A DNA stretch of 64,000 bases. Origin: Branchiostoma floridae. Lineage: Eukaryota > Chordata > Leptocardii > Amphioxiformes > Branchiostomatidae. Below the pieces are notes generated by a model, which was given only the letters and a program-made list of their open reading frames with translations, was not told the origin of the DNA and did no database searches. The DNA lies in the NCBI RefSeq assembly GCF_000003815.2, contig NC_049983.1, positions 9,734,779 through 9,798,778 on the forward strand, given 5' to 3'. The position numbers were made by a program, and so were the translations under genes. Below, piece after piece: positions 34,801 through 45,400 of this stretch (the stretch's first letter is position 1; every line of letters begins with the position of its first letter).

Positions 34801-35250
34801 CCAGGCCTGTTCTTCGCCGCCACCATCGCGCTGGTTGGCTTCTCGTGCCTGGCCTCCATCGTGGTGATCCGCATGTCCTACAGCGGCCCGGCCGCCCACC
34901 CTCTGCCCCGCTGGCTCCGTCTGCTCCTGCTGCGCTACCTGGCTCGCCTCTTTTGCATGGACACCATCGCGGAGGAGAAGCACGTAGATGAGGGGAAAGA
35001 GGGCGTCTACAATCCTTTCGATCAAGAAAATCAGACCGACCTGCAGGGGAATACGCCGAATCTCGCGCTCGACCTGTCTGTACACGAGATCCTACGCTAC
35101 AGCCGGGAATATTCGGCCGGAGCACGGGAGAAGAAAGAGGAAGAGGCAGACCAGGATGAATGGAAGATGGCGGCTCTTGTGTTGGACCGGGCTTTGATGA
35201 TTTTAGTCGGCCTCGCATCCATTGTTGCTTGTGTTATACTGCTCCGTTAA
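28860..35250 (+). CDS. Nicotinic acetylcholine receptor-like Cys-loop channel subunit B
   Basis: Eight exons: 28860-28923, 31101-31240, 31801-31845, 32466-32575, 32811-32949, 33430-33567, 33991-34252 and 34805-35250. They total 1344 nt, 447 aa, with all phases consistent. Features in order: signal peptide; WNASEH glycosylation site; loop A WRPDIFLYNN; Cys-loop CPVDITRFPFDKQEC (13 residues between cysteines); loop B FASWIYTG; the vicinal CC of loop C in IHPCCPHPF, the mark of alpha-type subunits; M1 FYMFNMVLPCAIL; M2 preceded by DSGER, whose Glu is expected of a cation channel; M3 ATIALVGFSCLASIVVI; a cytoplasmic loop of about 100 residues; and M4 MAALVLDRALMILVGL. It is a plasma-membrane ligand-gated channel subunit. 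The ligand is not proven: the tyrosine usually two residues before CC is His here. Confidence 0.88.
30110..30700. repeat. Palindromic repeat cluster in B intron 1
   Basis: Seven or so degenerate copies of a 60-80 bp unit around GTGATAGAGGGGTGCTATCAC and its complement, joined by TATTTCACTAGTAAGAG-like linkers, in both orientations. Related clusters lie at 32010-32290, 35290-35935 and 42890-43085. Confidence 0.8.
32010..32290. repeat. Palindromic repeat cluster in B intron 3
   Basis: Same unit as at 30110-30700: GAAATAATGTGATAGAGGGGTGCTATCACATT is near-palindromic. The equivalent intron of D (42890-43085) has the same cluster, so it predates the B/D duplication. Confidence 0.75.
34370..34804. 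repeat. Intron 7 of B: duplicated repeat block, SINE-like
   Basis: GCTACTTATAATCGATGTAGGTGGCGCTGCAGCAGC and later AATGCCGTCCCAAACGGGACTCAG are matched in D intron 7 at 46440-46770. The region looks like a decayed minus-strand tRNA-derived SINE, better preserved in D. Confidence 0.5.
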
Positions 35251-36055
35251 ACATATTCCGGGATTTTTTTTTCAATCTTGAGGCCATGCTTAGCACCCTT
35301 TTTCTCCATTATTTCACTGATAAGAGGTATTAAGAAGGTGTCTATTAGTAAAAGTATGTGATAGCTTTCTTCTATCGCATTATTTTACCAGTTGGAGACA
35401 GAAAGGATTGGTCTATTAGTGAAATATTGTGCTAGTACCCCTTTAATTTTTTATCCAATTATTTTACCAGCAAGAGAAATTAACAAAGTATCTATAGTGA
35501 AATAATGTGATAGCACCACTCTATTCCATTATTTTACTAACAGAAGTTAAATTGCGTGAAATAATGTAAAGCTAAGATTTACCTATTATTGAAATAATGT
35601 GATAGCACCCCTTTATCCTATTATTTTACTAGTAAGGGAAGTTAAGATTGTATCTATAGTAGTAGTTGAGTAGTAGTCGCTTACTATACTTTATTTGTAT
35701 TTGTATATTATCATTATTTGTAAGTCATTTTTTGTCACTTGCAATTAGCCCTCGGGCAAGAATTTGCAACAAAACTTATAAAACTTATATCTATATTGAA
35801 ACAACATGTGATAGCACCCTTTTACTAGTAAGAGATGTTAAGATTGTATCTAAAGTGAAAGAATGTAATAGTACCCCCCCCCCCCATCCCATTATTGTAC
35901 TAATAAGAATATAAAGATAGCTACTGGTAAAAATATCATGAGGCATCATTCTGCCCACCATTATCACGTGTGAAAGTAACTTAACACGGTATTCGATAGA
36001 AACACTTTTCTGAACTAAAATAATGTGGTGAATATAAAGTGCTTTCAGTCAATTT
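35251..36055. repeat. Spacer after B, mostly palindromic repeats
   Basis: From 35290 to 35935 the spacer is a string of AATGTGATAGCACCCC..TATT.CATTATTTTACTAGTAAG units, including a C homopolymer at 35876. No AATAAA close to the stop codon was identified. Confidence 0.7.
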
Positions 36056-36101
36056 TTTCCACGTGGATAGCTTTATCCTGCGGTCGTGTCCCTGCGTTCG
36101 A

Positions 36102-36155
36102 ATGACCAGTATGAGGATCTTTCTTGACTTACAACATTGTTGACCTTAATACCAG
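36102..36155 (+). pseudogene. Receptor relic C: broken signal-peptide exon
   Basis: ATGACCAGTATGAGGATCTT then CTTGACTTACAAC..ACCTTAATACCAG|GTATGT matches the signal exon of A, but about 10 bases are missing in the middle, giving a frameshift and TGA. Flanks on both sides also match A. No exon 2 follows before D begins. Confidence 0.8.
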
Positions 36156-36396
36156 GTATGTGCTCTCGTATTCTAGTTGATTGGCTGTACGAAGATTCGA
36201 GGACACTAAACGTTGTTACGTGCGGGTGTTTGTCAGTGTTATTTCCCTGTTATGTTTTCTCTATAGCTAAGACATGGTGAGGCAATTGTGGGCAGACGAG
36301 TTATTTTTGTATCTAAAATAATTGAAAAGTTGTGCTTATTGGGCTTTAGGATAGCACAAATTGACTTTTTGTTTTGTCTTGGACATGCAAACTTTG

Positions 36397-36444
36397 TATA
36401 CAAACCGTTTGTTTACGTCGTATACAAACCGTTTGTTTACGTCG
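36397..36444. repeat. Perfect 24-bp tandem duplication
   Basis: TATACAAACCGTTTGTTTAC plus GTCG occurs twice in a row without a mismatch inside the relic C intron. Locus A has a single related copy near 27499, so this duplication is recent. Confidence 0.85.
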
Positions 36445-37256
36445 AAGAGGGTTTACTTATCGGTTTTCCTTATAAATACATTAAATGTAAATTCATTGTC
36501 ACGTGTTTTTTGGGTGTTGATTTTATTTTACGATACATGCACGCATTTTCCCGGTGGTTTTTAGCACGAAAGCTATATCATGCAACCACCACTAAGATAT
36601 CTACATTTACAGAAGTAGATAAGGTACTGTAAATTCCTTTAAATTCACCGGGACTTAATTTCGCGATAGCAGAGGTGTTCGAGATGGTCCAATATAAAAA
36701 AAAAATTAGAATGTTCACAGTGGAACGAAACAAATCACTGTGTGGGCGCGAAAATAAACGACACTTACTTTTCAAGGATCGGATACACTGTCCATAACAA
36801 ACTTCAGTAAAGCTCAGTATATCATACCTGTATATTACACGTGGTCAAAGGAACTATTGTGACATGGTTTAGACGATGACCTCACGTGTTCACCTGTACA
36901 GGTGCCTAAGGCTAGTGTATTTTGCACCGAGGTAAGTGTTTTGAACTTTGCCACATTCAGAGAATGGAAAAACAGAAAAGGCCACAGAAAAGCAGAAACT
37001 CTAGTTGATATTTCTGGTAATAGAGTTTGTAGACTGTACTGAGTGCGTTATCATCGTAATGTTTGGCATAACGTAATATAGACTAATGATCACAGAAACC
37101 TACCCCTCATAGTCAGAGATAAAAATGATAAGCATGTTAAGCCAATTGTTAGGTGACTCATATCGTATGCTTCAATGCTTATGCGAGCTCATTATCCTGT
37201 CACTGAATGTTTCCACGTGGATAGCTTTAATCATATAATTTTACTGCTACGTTAGG

Positions 37257-38383
37257 ATGGCCAGTATGAGGATCTTGCCTAGGTTACACATAGCCGAATT
37301 TGGCTCCCGACTCTCCCCCGACTATGGTTTAGGAGTGATTCGGGAGCTAGTCGGCTGTAGTCGGCTGGCGTTCGGCTGAGTCGGCTGGCGTTCGGCTGAG
37401 TCGGTTGGTGTTTAGCTGCCTCAGCCGAATGTTTTGAAATGTTCAAAACATTCGGCTCTGCACGGCAGGTCTGGAATGGGTCGGTTGGTGGTCGGCTGGT
37501 GTTCGGCACGGTCGGCTAGTGTTCGGCTGTTGTTCGGGACTAACTCAGCAGTCAAGTTTTAACTGCTTAACCAACACTGCTAACTACTCCCGCTTGTTTC
37601 CAACCTAGTAACGATTCACCCCAAACCCTTAGACAAATCTCTGCTAACTCAATCCCAAGAAAAATGACTATTACCAGGGCGTAGGCGAATCACCCCCGAA
37701 CTTCAGACGACCGACATCCAGCTGAAAACAAACAGAACCATAAATACCATATTAGAGCTATCTGTGATCCAAATTTGATCTCTTGGTGATGTTTACAAAA
37801 TAGAAGAAATGATAATTTTGATTAAAAACGAAATTGACCACTCTTTTGAAAATCGTGATTATGTCTATTTCCAGTCGTGAAAAAGTCGGCAATCGGTTGG
37901 GGATCAGTCAGGAGTGATTCGGCAATTTGCGTCCAGAGGTCGGCATGGTTAGATGGCATTCGGGACACAGTCGTAGGGAGGCCCACATCTCAATTTTATC
38001 ACAATTACCATTTTTGAAAGGCTGGAATTTTTATTTTTGACATCTATTTGTCATTCTGTATAAATTTCCTGGTAGTACAAAGTAAGGGTTGTATGTCCTG
38101 AAACCCTTCTACGATATCGGGAAGGTAAAAAATTGGTCCTTTAACATGCTTCCGAGAGCATTTTTGCCCCATAGTTAAGCATTGAATTGACAGTGACCCA
38201 AAGCGGCCAGTCGGGAGTAAGTCATTTACTGTTCGGAAGATGTTCGGGACATGTTCGGCGCTAAAAAATAGGCGTGGCCTAAACTGGTCAGACTACTCCC
38301 GAACTACTACCATTCGGCTATGTGTAACCTAGGCATCTCTCTCGGCTTTTTGCTTCTTATGACACTAATGACGTTAATTCCAG
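37257..38383 (+). pseudogene. Signal-peptide exon of receptor D, split by a DNA transposon
   Basis: The exon halves are 37257-37275 and 38339-38383. Without the insert and one TSD copy they add up to 64 nt, exactly the length of the A and B signal exons, ending in the same GTATGT donor. The inserted DNA adds stops, so no signal peptide can be made from this exon as it stands. Exons 2-8 downstream are intact. Confidence 0.85.
37276..38335. mobile_element. Non-autonomous DNA transposon, 1060 bp, 3-bp TSD
   Basis: The terminal inverted repeats are TGCCTAGGTTACACATAGCC and its exact complement, continuing with GAAT/ATTC. They are flanked by TCT on both sides. The interior is rich in subterminal GTTCGGCTG/GTCGGCTGG repeats. 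No transposase frame is present. The 3-bp duplication and subterminal repeats recall CACTA-like or Academ-like elements, but the termini do not match either clearly. Confidence 0.88.
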
Positions 38384-39329
38384 GTATGTACATTTGAGTT
38401 AAGACCACAGAGGTCACTTTACTAGACCAGTTCATTTGATGTATAAAGGAAAGAGGGAGTTAAACCGTTGTTTAGATTTGGTATGAGTGGCTATCATTGT
38501 TGATTCCCCTGGGACATTGCCCCCAAGACACGGTGAGGCGATTGTTGACAGACATGTCGTCTGTGTACTGTACGTAATGAGCTTTAGAATACAGGACTCG
38601 TCTTTTTTCTTGTCTTTGACACACCGACCTTGTGTGTCGAAGAGGAAGCCTTTAAATCGTATCAGTAGTTGCTTTCAAACTCATTTGTTAGAGCTTCCTT
38701 GTGAGATTTCCTTATAGTTTATCATGTTTACGATAAACGTGCAAATTCTTAATCAGAATCACAGGGAACGCTGTTTTGTGTTTCGTGAGTTTATTTCATG
38801 CAGTATACATGGATTTTCACAACGAACATTAAACCAGCGCGAAAATGTCAACATTTACGGTTGTAGATCCTTATCTTATAAATTTAGACATACTGTAAAC
38901 TTCTTTACGTTCGCGGGACGTAATGCCACGATAGGAGATGAAATAGGGTGTTCGAGATGGTATCAAGTTCACTGTGAGATACATAAAAAATGTACAGAGC
39001 CGAACGAAACATATCACGCGAAAATAAACGCCGCCTGCGACATACGAACCGGATTCTAGTAGACAAAATTCAGTAAATCTCGGTACAGACGTTCAATTCT
39101 GCATACAACGTCTAGAGGTTGCACGAGAAGTCAAAGTAGGCATGGTTTACCAAGGACGTTATAACGTCTCTATTGCGATATCGTTTTGACGATAACCAGA
39201 CATGTTCAACTGCACAGTCTAGTACACCCAAAGCTATCTAGCATATTTGACGTACTCTCCAAGCAGAGGTTAGGCTCTGGCTGTTTTTTTAGTCGTTTTT
39301 ATCGGGCTTTCTGTTTTGTTCTTTTTATT

Positions 39330-41889
39330 TTCACTCCGCGTACCGTAGGTACGCTTCGAGTGAAAATAGTGTTTTCATACTGTTTCTTCTTTCTTTCTTT
39401 CTCCTGTCGCGACCTTTAAAGTGATTCCTCTCCGTCGTTCCTGGACCAAATGGCCTGAAATTTGGCACAAGGGTACAGTGGGCCAATACCCAGACCCGTT
39501 TTTCTCATTTTTTTGATAGATACCTTTACAATGATTTTAGGGATGTTTTAAGGTCATTTTCTGGCCCGGCTGTATATTCATGTCTCCCGTGCCCAGGTAT
39601 TACGTCCAGATGACTTGAAAGTTGGTATGATACTGCGTGAGATACTTATTAAAAGGACCCCGGTATTATTTTTGGCCAAACGTCACTTCAAAATCATTTA
39701 AAAGCCAATTTGGCGGGGTATCTACGCATATTTTCACCGAGCTCGCGTTTCGCGCGTGTAACCATATATGGTCACGTTTGCACGTGCGTCCGTTGCACCA
39801 TATATGGTTATGGACGTTTCCGCGCGTGGCGTAAGCTGTTTACCTGCAGCTGTGCATTGTGGCTAATTGAATTTAGAAGGGAACCAATATGCGCCCGACA
39901 CTTAGCGGAAGCGATGACCTGATTGGTCAGCTCGGGTACAGCCAATGAGGAAGGGTTTTTCAACTTAGCGGCTGGGAGTACATATATGTCGCCGGGAAGA
40001 AGTCCGTTAAAAGTAAGTGAAAAATTGTACTGTTTATCTTAAAATTGGCAACAATACACAAACGCAGTAACAAATTTGGGTAACTTGTCGTCGTTATTGT
40101 GTAGTTTTTGTTTGATTTACCCACGTTTAGAGTGTCTGGATAAGCGATACCGTAGCGTCAGAATGCCGCGGTAAGTGGGAGCGCATGCATGGAATATTGT
40201 TGCGCTTTGCAGTGACTGATGAGACAGTACTAGTATTGTATCATCAAGCTTTATTGTCACGACAAAAAGTACAGTCAATTTTGTATGGCCAACTTTAAAC
40301 TGCAACGAAAAAAGAAAGAATACAGAGTATATCTTACAATTCTACTAATTAAACATTATGATATGATTCTACTAATTATCGGTGAAAAGTGTACAGTAGT
40401 TCTCTTCCATAGTAACGTTATATGATAGTACAGATTTTCAAGGGCAAATCTACTAGTACAAACGTTACACTATGTTGTGAATTGTCCATTCAGGTTGGTT
40501 GTACAAGAATATATGTAATCAGGTGTGGCTTTTTTTCTAATCAACAAACAAAAAGGATCTTCCTTTTACTCTGGGTGGCAGTACATGAAATTACACAAAG
40601 GAAATACTAATTATTGTATTCTATTCTATTTTCTACTGGAGGAAGATGAAGCACCAACAGGACTGTTGTGCAGACAGGTGGGGTTGTGCCTTGATAGAAA
40701 GTGTCAATTTGACAGTGCTAAATTCATTATTGGTCGGGTGCTCGAACTCAACTAATTCCACAAAGTCTGGCCTGTCAGAGAACACAATAGTCAACTGGCT
40801 ACAAAGGTGGCATCAACAGACACCAAGGAGAGGATAGCAAAGTCACGTACAAGAAGTGTTACTGTGACAGAAACACCAGCTTTATGTATGATTAGGCTAT
40901 TTGGGACAATATTGTAACTATTAAACTAAGTGACAATTAGAGATATTATTATACCAACCATGAGTTCAAACATTGTATTTCATGACAGACATGAATAAGT
41001 TTTTATGACTTTTCAGACACCAAGTCATGGTATATGCTGTGTAATTTAGTAATGCACTGTACTACAAACAGTTAATCAGAATAATTAGATAATCATAAAC
41101 TGATTAGTTTATGTGGAAAATAAATGGGACGTTAAGTTTATAACAGACGTATAATAACTGCAACTGCTGCATCCTTTTTTCAGACAAAAAGCATGCAAAA
41201 CATTTAGATATGCAAAACAGACTCCGTGCAAACATACAGTCGCTAATTAGCTTTGTTCATCAATATAATGTATTAGCTGATTAACTCTAAGTATAAAAAC
41301 AGAATGCGATCCTTTTTGTCTGAATACAATGTGCATAAATTTATATGTATTTGTAATGATAATGTAATTGCAGTGCAGCCATGATATCCAATTGGATTTT
41401 TTTTTAAATTGCACTTCGCTAAAAACGGCTAATAAGCATATCTTGGTAAAGAGTTAAAAGTGTAGTGCAGTTTGTTTGGAGAGGTCTGCTTGTATGAAGA
41501 TTAGTTATGCTTGTGACAACCTTGAATAAGTGCAGTAATTGCCCTTGCCTTGTGTAAATAAGCAGGAAAACTTTAGTCATAACCACGCTATTGTCTGCTG
41601 TGGGTACGTAATACTAACGTTTAGGGTCGCATAACGTGTTGCATCTGTAGAAAATTTCCGTTTGTGACATAATTTTTTTTTCTTGAAGTAAAACGGTGCT
41701 TGCTTTGTTAATGTGTGAAACATTAGCATGCTGTGCGCGTGTTGTAATAAAGAAATAAAAATTTGATTGCCGTACAGTACTCACATTGGATTTTTCAAGT
41801 TCAATTTTGGAAAAGTCCATTTTTGCATAAAGGGGAGAGCGGAGTGAAAATAGCTGAATTTGCTCCTAAGCAAATACCGGCCTTTCTAG
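39330..41889 (+). mobile_element. Helentron-like element, about 2.56 kb, in D intron 1
   Basis: B intron 1 lacks it (29880-29950 reads straight across). The 5' end forms a double hairpin ATTTTCACT-CGTACC/GGTACG-AGTGAAAAT and is followed by TTTCTTTCTTTC. The 3' end repeats GAGTGAAAATAG, then has a TTTGCT/AGCAAA stem and terminates CCGGCCTTTCTAG. These are the features of Helentron/DINE-type non-autonomous elements: subterminal inverted repeats, a short tandem repeat, a 3' stem-loop and insertion next to T without target duplication. The interior has a promoter-like block and no helicase. Confidence 0.7.
39760..40016 (+). promoter_or_regulatory. Promoter-like block inside the Helentron-like element
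   Basis: Two perfect CArG boxes CCATATATGG (39762-39771, 39798-39807), an ATTGGTCAG and an AGCCAATGAG (CCAAT boxes in both orientations, about 39922-39950), then a possible first exon with a GTAAGT donor at about 40013. These consensus sites are seen directly. Capture of a host promoter is inference, and no gene could be traced downstream. Confidence 0.4.
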
Positions 41890-42427
41890 TTTCTTGATGT
41901 CTCGCTGCCCGGAGAGTATATTTGAAGTGTATTGTGCGATGATGCAGGTGTTTTGAACTTTGATGGACATATGAAAAAGATAAAGAAGAAAAGCTATGGA
42001 AACACAGCCATAATTGGTATTTCAACAGAGATTACATCTGATAAGCGTTTGTTGACTGAGTAAGTTCGTCAATCATGTTGATTCGTTAAAATTTTCAACT
42101 AACATCGCATTATCTACTAACTCCCTCTATCCCTTCGCAAAGACAGTCTTGGATGGTTGATCTTTTTGCACGTTTTGACATTGTTGAATGTAGCGCTACA
42201 CTTTTCTACGTTTTGTCTGTATATATTTATCCCTGTGTCTCACTGAGGGTGTAGCATATTGGCAATTTGACAGTGCGCTCAACGAATTCATCGACAACTA
42301 GAGTCTGGCGAATATTTGGTGAAGGTGATATACCTTCACCAAATGATTTTAACCATTAAAACTGATTTGTTATATGTTTCTCATTGATTATGCAAATAAG
42401 GACCTGATTTGAATGCATTATTTTCAG

Positions 42428-45400
42428 AGTCCATCGCGCAAGATGCGGCTGTGGCCTTGAAAGCATCTCTGTTGGCCAACTATGACAAAAGTTTGCGGCC
42501 GGTCAAGTCAGCATCTACACCTGTGAATGTGGACTTCGACGTCTCCATCAGACAGATTATTGAATTGGTGAGAAAATGTCATTGTTGTTTTAATAAAAGC
42601 CCAATTATTAATATGGGATTCATCTTCAACAAGTTTATCATATTCGCCAAGAAGATTATAATGTTTGTTTTCTTATAACAATGATGTTATAAGAGATTTG
42701 CGCTACATTCTATCTTTATTTGTCCTTTACAGTCGGAAAAAGATCAGATATTCCGAATCAACTTATGGCTGCGAGTGGTAAGTATTACTGTCAACTTATC
42801 ATCTGTAAAGACTTTTCTCCTTAAATTAAAATATATCATTGCAGCAGTGAGTATTTGTTAATGATTAAGTGCAGTGATATTCAGACTTGATCATTCTTTC
42901 ACTAATTAGTAATACACAATTTTAATTCTCTTACTAGTGAAATAATGTGATAGACGGGTGCTATCACATTCTTCTTGCTCTAGTGATAAAAGACACAATC
43001 TTAATTCCTCTAACTAGTGAAATAATGTGATAGAAGATTGCTATCACATTATTTTACTAGATTACATCACATTGTTGTCCCGAGACCGAATTTACTCAAA
43101 GCGATTTCGGGAAAGGGTACTTAAAAATCCGAGGGAACTCCGAAAATACGTGTGTAAACCCAGCATTTTTCTGCGAAGACGTTACTTGCAACATGTCCTT
43201 GCGAAACAAACACATTGTTATAATTATTGTTATCATCATTGACTATTATCATCATAATGTTTACAGTATTGGAATGATGAATACCTGACGTGGAACGCCA
43301 CAGAACACGGCGGTGTGGACTCATTAAGCATCCATTCTTCTGACGTATGGAGGCCTGACATCTTTCTCTTCAACAAGTGTGTAGTTTTGAAATGATGATA
43401 GCACTTCACACCTCACTGTAACTGTTGTAAAATTAAGACCATTAATATCTAAATACGATAAAGGGTTGGTTTTCCATTGGCACTATGGTGGTTTTATTTT
43501 GTATCTTAAATAAAGTCACCGAGTTCGTTTTGTTGACTTAAATTATCGTCTCCCCTTTTATTCGTCGTGACAGCATAGCCGAGACGTACGGTAACATAGA
43601 AGCCATCACTGACGTCACAGTGACCAGTACAGGACGGGTGACGCATCTCCAGCCCACCATCTTCACCAGCGCATGCCCAGTGGACATTTCAAGGTTTCCT
43701 TTCGACAAACAGGTAGCTACAAACGTCCTGTTCTTGGTGATTATTATCATTCTTTTAGGATGCTAAAGCGACGTATGTACCTGGAAGGGCAACTTTGTTT
43801 TTGCTCCGTTACTTCCTGTTCGTCTTCTCCAAACAAAGTTCATTGACTTGCACCAGTGACTGATAAAAAGTCACTCAAGGTGTATGAAGGTGTGTGTCTG
43901 TGGAGGGGGGGGGGTAAAAGTACCCGCGGCAACTTTGACGTCGGATCACTGCCGAAAGTGTGCTAGGACTACAAAACTTGGTGCCGTTTTCTAAACAATT
44001 TTTAAAAACGTTAACAATGGTACGAAAAAACTATGAGTTTGTGATTTGTCGTGTTGCCATGGCATATTTTAGCAAATTTACTAAATTCACTTTAAATAAT
44101 GTTTCAATGTTTTGTTGCTAAACCACCTGTTTTCCGACATCATCAACATTATATGTAATTTCTATGTTACATTTATGATTAAATACTCATGATATATGGT
44201 AATGAGTATATCATCCCTGCAAATTTGGTGATCGTAACCCAAGACGTTTTGAAATTACGCGGGGGGGGGGGCACCACCCCATCACCCCCGGCCCAGGTCT
44301 AGATAGAGTTAATAGGCTAGAACATATTTTGTGAAGGTAAACATAATATTATGTTTGCAAATACGATATTTCTAGTGAAACTTGTATAATGGCCTCTGAT
44401 AAATCAAATTTGTATATATTTCTGCTTTTTGCTCACCTTTATAGTGGGAGACGCATTACAGTTTGTTTCCTCGCCCAAAATTATTCGACATTGCCTTTTT
44501 TCACAGGAATGCACTCTTGAGTTCGGGTCCTGGATCTACAATGCAGGCAAGCTGAACATGTCCCAAGTGAAGTCCAAGGCAGATCGCAGTACGTTCACTC
44601 CGAGTGTGGAATGGATTGTGAATGGAGCGCCTATGAAAAGAAAGGTAACAGACAGGAACGCAAGGTTTTACAATGACAAGAAAGCTTCTTGCATATACTC
44701 ATGTCCAACATAGGCCAAATGCATTATGTAAACGATGTGCTTTGTCGACATGCATATTTTACATGCATCTCCTCTCTTCTTAAGTGTAAACGAATAAGTT
44801 TCGTCAGGTTGGTAAGTTACTGAATTCGTGACTCCTTTATTTTTGGTAACGCATTGAAAACCTAATTAACCACATAATGTATAAATACTTAACATTTGGG
44901 ACAGCATTTGCAAGCGGCGACATCTACGCTGCAGTGCAATGTGAACCAGTCAGAATTGCCCTGAAGATGACGACAGACGGTACTAAACGGATTTACAGAG
45001 GTTTTTTCTTTCATTTCTACGTTGTTGGATGCATGTTTCCACAGGTGGATTTCTATCCCTGCTGCCCCCACCCCTTTGTCACTATCCTCATCATCCTACA
45101 ACTGGAACGTCGGTCCTTCTTCTACATGTTCAACATGGTGCTGCCCTGCGCCATCCTGATGATTCTGAACGTGCTCGGCTTCTACATCCCCCCGGACAGC
45201 GGGGAGCGGCTGGGCTTCTTCATGACCATCCTGCTGGCTCTAGTCGTCTTTCTTCAAGTTTTGTCGGGATCCTTGCCAAAAACGTCAACGACTGTTCCAC
45301 AGCTGGGTAAGGCTTCTTTCATATGACGTTTGATTGTTTTCTTGTTCACCTTGTGGTGCCAATTGGCACATATATGGGGCTCATATAGTAGGAGCCTAAA

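Larger units (their letters stand above)
38384..42427 (+). other. Intron 1 of receptor D, enlarged by insertions
   Basis: About 4 kb against 2.2 kb in B. The first 0.9 kb and last 0.5 kb align with B intron 1. The middle is the Helentron-like element at 39330-41889. No D exon lies here. Confidence 0.75.

Noticed and set aside
34771..35218. Minus-strand frames opposite the last receptor exon
   Set aside because: They are GC-rich shadows of the M3-M4 coding exon. The same happens opposite exon 8 of D and E.
40525..40837. Small frames inside the Helentron-like element as a captured gene
   Set aside because: Frames of 60-76 codons without domain, splice support or paralogue. They are left as non-coding.
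44262..44290. G/C homopolymers (also 35876, 43907, 46650, 55456) as functional G-quadruplexes
   Set aside because: They are single uninterrupted runs, common as sequencing or replication slippage sites. No four-tract arrangement was seen.
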